A program made the position numbers and the translations under genes. A stretch of 8,348 nucleotides of DNA from positions 1 to 8,348 of the forward strand of contig USCC01000091.1 of NCBI GenBank assembly GCA_900553035.1, written 5' to 3'. The stretch is from an uncultured Rhodospirillaceae bacterium. GTDB lineage: Bacteria; Pseudomonadota; Alphaproteobacteria; CAAGCB01; CAG-977. Each line of letters begins with the position of its first letter. The stretch's first letter is position 1. Positions 4,466-8,348 of the stretch are shown piece after piece. The notes below the pieces were generated by a model. That model did no database searches and was not told the DNA's origin. It worked only from the letters and a program-made list of their open reading frames with translations.

Positions 4466-7099
4466 TCAGACCACCGGTTCGCCGTAGTAGGCTTTGCGGT
4501 AGAGTTCCTTGATTTCGCTGATCAGCGGATAGCGGGCGTTGCCCCCGGTGCACTGATCATCGAAAGCCTGTTCGGCCAGTTTGTCCAGATTCGCCATGAA
4601 TTCGGCTTCGGGAATTCCGGCTTCCTTGATGGATTTGGGAATGTTCAGGTCGGCCTTCATTTTTTCCATGGCTTCAATCAGACGGTTAACCTTCATATCC
4701 CGGTCGTCGCCGCAATCGTCGGCAATCCGCAGATGGTCGGCGATTTTCGCATAACGACCTTTGACGAACGGATAACGGTACTGCGGCAACAGACCCTGTT
4801 TCGTCGGATTGTCCGTCGCGTTGTAGCGGATGACATAGCTGAACAGCAAAGCGTTCGCCAGACCGTGCGGCACGTGGTACATCGCACCCAGTTTATGCGC
4901 CATCGAATGGCACAGACCCAGCATTTCGTTTGCAAAAGCCATCCCGGCGATTGTCGCGGCATAGTGAATCTTCTCCCGCGCCGTCGGGTTGTTCGCTCCG
5001 TCATTATAGGAAGCCTTCAGGTACTTGAACGACAGGCGCAGGGCTTCCAGAGCCAGACCGTCGCTGAAGTTGTTGGCATAAACCGACGTGTAGGCCTCGA
5101 CCGCGTGAACGATGGCGTCAAAACCGGAGTAGGCTGCCAGACCTTTCGGCATGGTCATGACCAGATCGGGATCCACGATCGCCATGTTCGGCGTCAGGGC
5201 GTAATCCGCAATCGGGTACTTCTGACCGGTCTTGTCGTCCGTGATGACCGAGAACGGCGTCACTTCGGAACCGGTGCCGGATGTCGTCGGAATAGCGACC
5301 ATCACGGCTTTGCGGCCCAGATCAGGGAACGTGCAGATGCGTTTGCGGATGTCCATGAAGCGCATGGCCAAGTCTTCAAATTTGACGTCGGGTTCTTCGT
5401 ACATCAGCCAGATGATCTTGGCCGCGTCCATCGGAGAACCACCGCCCAGAGAGATAAAGACGTCCGGCTGGAACGTTTTGACCTGTTCCAGAGCGGCATT
5501 GACGTTCGACAGATCCGGATCGGGACGCACATCGCTGTAGACGCGGGTCTGGATGCCCATGCCTTCCAGCAGATTGATGATGCGGTCAACGTGGCCGATG
5601 GCTTCCATTGTTTTGTCCGTGACCAGGAAGGCGCGTTTTTTGCCCTTCAGCTCAGCCAGGGCCAGAGACAGGCAACCCGGTTTAAAGTAGATTTTGGGCG
5701 GGACTTTGAACCACAGCATGTTTTCGCGGCGTTCCGCGACGGATTTGACGTTCATAAGATGTTTCACTCCGATGTTTTCACTGACCGAGTTGCCGCCCCA
5801 CGAACCGCAGCCCAGCGTCAGGGAGGGAGGAAGCTTGAAGTTGTACACGTCGCCGATGGCGCCCTGAGAAGAGGGCATGTTGATCAGTGAACGGCCGGTG
5901 ATCATCGTGTTCTGGAACAGTTCGATGTGTTCCTTGTTCAGCGGGTCAGTATAAAGGACGGAGGTATGCCCCGCACCGCCCAGTTCGACCAGCCGCCGCG
6001 CCGTATGCACGGCTTCTTCAAAATTCGGGGCTTTATAGAATCCCAGAACCGGCGACAGCTTTTCATGTGCGAACGGTTCGTCGTCGGCGACGCGTTCGGC
6101 TTCGGCGATCAGGATTTTGGTTTTCGGGTCAACCTTGAAACCGGCCAGCTCGGCGATTTTCGCTGCCGACTGTCCGACGATGGCGGAATTCAGATGGCCG
6201 TCAATCATAATGGTTTCGGCCAGTTTCTTTTTATTTTCGCCGGTGACGAAATGGCATCCGCGTTTGATGAATTCCTTTTTAACGGCTTCATAAACGGGTT
6301 CTTCGACGACGATGGCCTGTTCCGACGCGCAAATCATGCCGTTGTCGAACGTCTTGCTCATGATGACGGAGCTGACGGCCATTTTGATTTCGGCGGTTGC
6401 GTCAATGATGACGGGCGTATTGCCCGCGCCGACGCCGATGGCCGGCTTGCCGGAGCTGTAGGCCGCCTTGACCATACCGGGGCCGCCGGTCGCCAGGATG
6501 AGACCGATGTCCTTGTGCTTCATCAGCATGCCGGACAGTTCAAGGGTCGGATTTTCAATCCATCCGACGATGTTTTCGGGCGCACCGGCCTTGACGGCGG
6601 CGTCCAGGATGATCCGGCAGGCTTCAATCGTTGATTTTCTGGCGCGCGGGTGCGGCGAAAAGATAATGCCGTTGCGCGTTTTCAGAGCCAGCAATGATTT
6701 AAAGATGGCGGTCGACGTCGGGTTGGTTGTCGGGATGACGCCGGCGATGATGCCGATGGGTTCGGCAATGCGGCGGTATCCGAAATCGCGGTCGTCTTCC
6801 AGGATGCCGCAGGTTTGTGTATCTTTATATGTGTTGTAAATGTATTCCGAAGCAAAGTGGTTTTTGATCACCTTGTCCTCAATCACGCCCATGCCTGTTT
6901 CCTCGACGGCCATTTTCGACAGGAAAATGCGGTGGGAAGCGGCGGCGACGGCGACGGAACGAAAGATCTGATCGACCTGTTCCTGAGTATACGTCGCGAA
7001 AATCTTCTGAGCTTTTTTGACGCGTTCGACCAGCTCGTCCAATTCCTTTGCGGGATCGGCCGCGGCGGGTTCAATCGCTTTTTCGGGTGTTTTCGTCAT
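4466..7099 (-). CDS. adhE: Bifunctional aldehyde-alcohol dehydrogenase AdhE
   Basis: This 877-residue enzyme converts acetyl-CoA to acetaldehyde and then to ethanol, oxidising two NADH; in other bacteria it forms cytoplasmic spirosomes. Residues about 15-450 are the CoA-acylating aldehyde dehydrogenase, with IPTTNPTSTAIFK (122-134), the glycine-rich LATGGPGMV (202-210) and the catalytic Cys257 in FDNGMICASEQ. After a linker, residues about 460-877 are the iron-dependent alcohol dehydrogenase, with the NAD-binding GGGSPMDAAK (552-561) and TTSGTGSEVTP (605-615). The expected metal ligands are all present: Asp661, His665, His731 and His745. The length is close to the E. coli enzyme (891), and both halves look fully active. 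The ATG at 7099 has AAGGA about nine bases upstream. It diverges from rex across a 269-bp spacer, so NADH-dependent control is very likely. Long open frames on the opposite strand are shadows of its codon bias. Confidence 0.98.
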   Translation of the reverse strand: MTKTPEKAIEPAAADPAKELDELVERVKKAQKIFATYTQEQVDQIFRSVAVAAASHRIFLSKMAVEETGMGVIEDKVIKNHFASEYIYNTYKDTQTCGILEDDRDFGYRRIAEPIGIIAGVIPTTNPTSTAIFKSLLALKTRNGIIFSPHPRARKSTIEACRIILDAAVKAGAPENIVGWIENPTLELSGMLMKHKDIGLILATGGPGMVKAAYSSGKPAIGVGAGNTPVIIDATAEIKMAVSSVIMSKTFDNGMICASEQAIVVEEPVYEAVKKEFIKRGCHFVTGENKKKLAETIMIDGHLNSAIVGQSAAKIAELAGFKVDPKTKILIAEAERVADDEPFAHEKLSPVLGFYKAPNFEEAVHTARRLVELGGAGHTSVLYTDPLNKEHIELFQNTMITGRSLINMPSSQGAIGDVYNFKLPPSLTLGCGSWGGNSVSENIGVKHLMNVKSVAERRENMLWFKVPPKIYFKPGCLSLALAELKGKKRAFLVTDKTMEAIGHVDRIINLLEGMGIQTRVYSDVRPDPDLSNVNAALEQVKTFQPDVFISLGGGSPMDAAKIIWLMYEEPDVKFEDLAMRFMDIRKRICTFPDLGRKAVMVAIPTTSGTGSEVTPFSVITDDKTGQKYPIADYALTPNMAIVDPDLVMTMPKGLAAYSGFDAIVHAVEAYTSVYANNFSDGLALEALRLSFKYLKASYNDGANNPTAREKIHYAATIAGMAFANEMLGLCHSMAHKLGAMYHVPHGLANALLFSYVIRYNATDNPTKQGLLPQYRYPFVKGRYAKIADHLRIADDCGDDRDMKVNRLIEAMEKMKADLNIPKSIKEAGIPEAEFMANLDKLAEQAFDDQCTGGNARYPLISEIKELYRKAYYGEPVV

Positions 7100-7109
7100 C
7101 CTGAATCAT

Positions 7110-7124
7110 CCTTAAATGTTAAGG
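7110..7124 (-). promoter_or_regulatory. Small hairpin holding the adhE ribosome-binding site
   Basis: A perfect 6-bp inverted repeat with a 3-base loop lies 10 bases upstream of the adhE ATG. On the minus strand it reads CCTTAA-CAT-TTAAGG and continues GATG. The likely Shine-Dalgarno, AAGGA, is in its second arm, so the hairpin could mask ribosome access. The stem is A/T-rich and weak, so the effect may be small. Confidence 0.4.
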
Positions 7125-7132
7125 TTGTTTAT

Positions 7133-7168
7133 AATGAGTAAATTTATATCGATATAAATATACTCATT
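7133..7168. promoter_or_regulatory. 36-bp near-perfect palindrome, likely operator
   Basis: Seventeen of eighteen position pairs match around the centre between 7150 and 7151. The outer arms are AATGAGTA (7133-7140) and TACTCATT (7161-7168). The inner core, ATTTATATCGATATAAAT (7142-7159), is a perfect 18-bp palindrome; the only mismatch is the A/A pair 7141/7160. It starts about six bases downstream of the transcription start predicted for adhE, where a bound protein would block elongation. It is also transcribed, so it could fold as a leader hairpin. The obvious candidate binder is Rex encoded next door, although the sequence is not the classic Rex box; a second regulator is equally possible. 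Confidence 0.7.
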
Positions 7169-7180
7169 GCTTACAGGATC

Positions 7181-7209
7181 AATATACACATTTCCGACTG
7201 TGAAATCAA
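7181..7209 (-). promoter_or_regulatory. Predicted adhE promoter
   Basis: On the minus strand, TTGATT (7209-7204) and TATATT (7186-7181) are separated by exactly 17 bases, close to the sigma70 consensus. Initiation near 7174 would give a leader of about 75 nt containing the palindrome and the ribosome-site hairpin. Confidence 0.65.
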
Positions 7210-7216
7210 GAACCGT

Positions 7217-7248
7217 GTTCATTTTTTTGAACTTTTTATATTTCAAAA
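7217..7248. repeat. Overlapping inverted repeats upstream of the adhE -35
   Basis: Two inverted repeats overlap: GTTCA-N6-TGAAC (7217-7232) and TTTTGAA-N10-TTCAAAA (7225-7231 with 7242-7248). The second resembles a Rex half-site pair (TTGTGAA/TTCACAA) but has a base change per arm and a spacer of 10 instead of 6. Both are AT-rich and could be chance; a regulator site is possible. Confidence 0.3.
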
Positions 7249-7284
7249 CAACATATTGAAAATAAACGGTTTTCTTTAATTTTT

Positions 7285-7323
7285 AAGCCGTTTGGAAGAA
7301 AGAGGTTGCAAAAAAAACGGCTT
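7285..7323. repeat. Inverted repeat spanning the rex -35
   Basis: AAGCCGTTT (7285-7293) and AAACGGCTT (7315-7323) are perfect 9-bp inverted arms around 21 bases that include the rex -35 box. A related AAACGG also occurs at 7264-7269. This could be a looping or dimer-pair operator, or the terminator stem of an older transcript. Confidence 0.4.
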
Positions 7324-7334
7324 TAATCGATAAT
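7306..7334 (+). promoter_or_regulatory. Predicted rex promoter
   Basis: TTGCAA (7306-7311) and GATAAT (7329-7334) are spaced by exactly 17 bases, a good sigma70-like match. Initiation near 7341 would leave a leader of about 28 nt before the rex ATG. The -10 lies within the inverted repeat at 7325-7346. Confidence 0.6.
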
Positions 7335-7346
7335 TAAATATCGATT
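7325..7346. promoter_or_regulatory. Candidate Rex operator over the rex -10
   Basis: A perfect inverted repeat, AATCGATA (7325-7332), six bases, TATCGATT (7339-7346), covers the -10 box and probable start of rex transcription. The arm-N6-arm layout matches that of Rex boxes, and the position is ideal for autorepression. The arm sequence differs from TTGTGAA but shares TATCGAT with the core of the 36-bp palindrome on the adhE side. Assignment to Rex is inference. Confidence 0.5.
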
Positions 7347-7368
7347 TTTTGATTTTTTCAGGTGCGCT

Positions 7369-8001
7369 ATGACGAAAGTATCCAATGTCCCGACCATCCG
7401 GCGCCTTCCGGGTTACCTGCACCTTCTGAAAGAACTGAAGGAAGAGGGGCGGAAAAACGTCTCGACAACCTACCTGGCGTCGGAAATGCAGATTGATCCG
7501 ATCGTGATTCGCAAGGATCTGACCATGACCGGGGCCGAAGGAAAGCCGCGGACGGGATTCATTGTAACCGAATTGATTGACGCAATCGAGAACTTTCTGG
7601 GATGGCGGCGTACGACGGATGCTTTTCTTGTCGGTGCGGGCAATATCGGCTCGGCTCTTCTGGGGTACAGCGGGTTTGCCTCGTATGGCCTTCGGATTGT
7701 CGACGCGTTTGATTCGTCGCCGGCAAAAATCGGGACGATGGTTCACGGCCACCTGATTCTGCCGATGGAAAAGCTGGCTTCCCGAGTCGAAACGGCGAAA
7801 GTGAAGCTGGGTATTCTGACGGTTCCGGCGGATGCGGCTCAGGAAACGGCGGATCGGATGATCGAAGCCGGTATCTTGGGGATTTGGAATTTTACGCCGG
7901 TCAAGCTGAAGGCGCCTGCCCATGTCGTTACCCAGAAGGAAGACCTGGCGGCGGGGCTGGCCGAGCTGTCGGTTCGCGTCAAACGGCGCGAAGCGGGATA
8001 A
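7369..8001 (+). CDS. rex: Redox-sensing transcriptional repressor Rex
   Basis: This 210-residue protein has the usual length and order of Rex. Residues 1-75 form a winged helix opening with VPTIRRLPGYLHLLKEL, then VSTTYLASEMQIDPIVIRKDL (31-51, helix-turn-helix). Residues 80-185 are a Rossmann NAD(H)-binding domain with VGAGNIGSALL (88-98), VDAFDSSPAKIG (111-122) and IWNFTPVKL (172-180). The C-terminal helix EDLAAGLAELSVRVK (191-205) is the domain-swap helix of the dimer. Rex leaves DNA when NADH rises, freeing fermentation genes such as the divergent adhE. The wing region reads LTMTGAEGKPRTGF where many Rex proteins have LSYFGEFGKRGVGY, which may go with a changed operator. The ATG at 7369 has AGGTG five bases upstream. 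The family is best known from Gram-positive bacteria, so its presence here may reflect an anaerobic lineage or transfer. Confidence 0.95.
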   Translation: MTKVSNVPTIRRLPGYLHLLKELKEEGRKNVSTTYLASEMQIDPIVIRKDLTMTGAEGKPRTGFIVTELIDAIENFLGWRRTTDAFLVGAGNIGSALLGYSGFASYGLRIVDAFDSSPAKIGTMVHGHLILPMEKLASRVETAKVKLGILTVPADAAQETADRMIEAGILGIWNFTPVKLKAPAHVVTQKEDLAAGLAELSVRVKRREAG

Positions 8002-8104
8002 GAGACATCTGCGCACGGTTCCGGATAAAGCGTTATTTTGATTCCCGGAAATCGGCATTGCAGGAAAGTGTCGTTTTGGGGAAAGCCGTAAAATTCCGAA
8101 TCCA
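8002..8104. repeat. Probable degenerate copy of the same repeat after rex
   Basis: Landmarks of the intact repeat recur here in the same order. CGGTTCC at 8016-8022 matches 8168-8174 (152 bases on), ATCGGCATT at 8051-8059 matches GTCGGCATT at 8209-8217, and the segment ends where the copy at 8105 begins. The sequence between landmarks is largely diverged. I see no clear rex terminator in this stretch. Confidence 0.45.
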
Positions 8105-8348
8105 CGGCGTCGGCAGGGTAGGATACTTCCGTGTTCGGAGCCAAAAGGCATCTTTTGAGGTTCTTCCCGGTTCCATACGTCTGCTTTGAAAAAACTCTGT
8201 TTTCTGAAGTCGGCATTATCCCGGGTCTGGCGAGAGCCGGGCTGTTTGTATTTTGCGGCATTGGCAGAGTGAGATGTTTCCGTGTTCGGAGCCAAAAGGC
8301 ATCTTTTGAGGTTCTTCCCGGTTCCATACGTCTGCTTTGAAAAAACTC
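8105..8348. repeat. Direct tandem repeat, period 151 bp, runs off the window
   Basis: A 71-bp segment at 8127-8197 recurs without change at 8278-8348, where the window ends, so the second copy may be longer. The match extends leftward with lower identity: 8105-8126 against 8256-8277 agree at 15 of 22 bases, all seven differences being transitions. Each 71-bp copy has a CAAAAG-GCAT-CTTTTG hairpin (8142-8157 and 8293-8308). The non-identical part between copies holds a CCCGG/CCGGG hairpin (8220-8241). The period is not a multiple of three, so the copies fall in different frames, and the short open frames here are not convincing genes. No insertion-sequence ends or transposase are seen. This may be a genome-wide repeat family or a tandem array of small RNA or regulatory elements. 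Confidence 0.85.

Noticed and set aside
4733..5890. A 385-codon open frame on the plus strand, opposite adhE
   Set aside because: It lies wholly inside the unmistakable adhE gene; the product is rich in R, H, D, G and V, as expected for the reverse of GC-biased codons, and has no family match or ribosome site. The same holds for plus 5927-6634.
7199..7221. Canonical Rex box from TGTGAA (7199) and TTCA (7218)
   Set aside because: The half-sites are 13 bases apart and the second is incomplete, so this does not match TTGTGAA-N6-TTCACAA.
7276..8295. A 339-codon open frame on the minus strand, opposite rex
   Set aside because: It runs through the rex promoter, all of rex and the repeat; the product is low in hydrophobic residues and looks like antisense translation.
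8131..8340. Short plus-strand frames in the repeat ending in the same peptide (FRVRSQKASFEVLPG...)
   Set aside because: The shared peptide only reflects the DNA repeat. The 151-bp period shifts the frame between copies, and there is no ribosome-binding site or family resemblance.
8105..8348. CRISPR array
   Set aside because: A 71-bp repeat with an 80-bp partly related interval, only two clear copies and no cas genes does not fit CRISPR geometry.

Overview
The window reads as chromosomal DNA of a bacterium of moderate GC, with GC-rich codon use in genes and AT-rich spacers. An ELM1-family (COG3660) gene, a family I associate mainly with Alphaproteobacteria, together with a divergent adhE/rex pair, suggests an anaerobic or facultative, fermentative alphaproteobacterium, perhaps an uncultured host-associated one. 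That placement is inference from gene content only; no rRNA or other phylogenetic marker is present.

Layout, left to right. (1) 1-234, minus: the 5' end of a secreted protein, possibly GH114/TM1410-like. (2) 235-325: a divergent AT-rich spacer with a perfect 7-bp inverted repeat. (3) 326-2995, plus: a compact operon of an ELM1-family protein, a hydroxypyruvate-isomerase-like TIM barrel that has lost key active-site residues, and a TPR protein. (4) 2996-3385: non-coding, with a weak plus-strand terminator and a strong hairpin that ends the opposing operon. (5) 3386-4049, minus: two tightly coupled small exported proteins; the first is clearly TRL-like and the second looks like a divergent relative. 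(6) 4050-4465: a long leader/spacer with several hairpins and the adhE terminator. (7) 4466-7099, minus: adhE, complete. (8) 7100-7368: the adhE/rex control region, with two facing sigma70-like promoters, an almost perfect 36-bp palindrome and a 22-bp inverted repeat on the rex -10. (9) 7369-8001, plus: rex. (10) 8002-8348: the start of a tandem repeat with a period of about 151 bp that runs off the window.

The best understood functional unit is adhE/rex. Rex senses the NADH/NAD+ ratio, and AdhE regenerates NAD+ by reducing acetyl-CoA to ethanol, so the pair forms a redox feedback loop. The spacer has no canonical Rex box (TTGTGAA-N6-TTCACAA), but it has a promoter-overlapping inverted repeat and a large palindrome that share the core TATCGAT. 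The least understood unit is the ELM1/isomerase-like/TPR operon, whose middle gene appears to be a pseudoenzyme.
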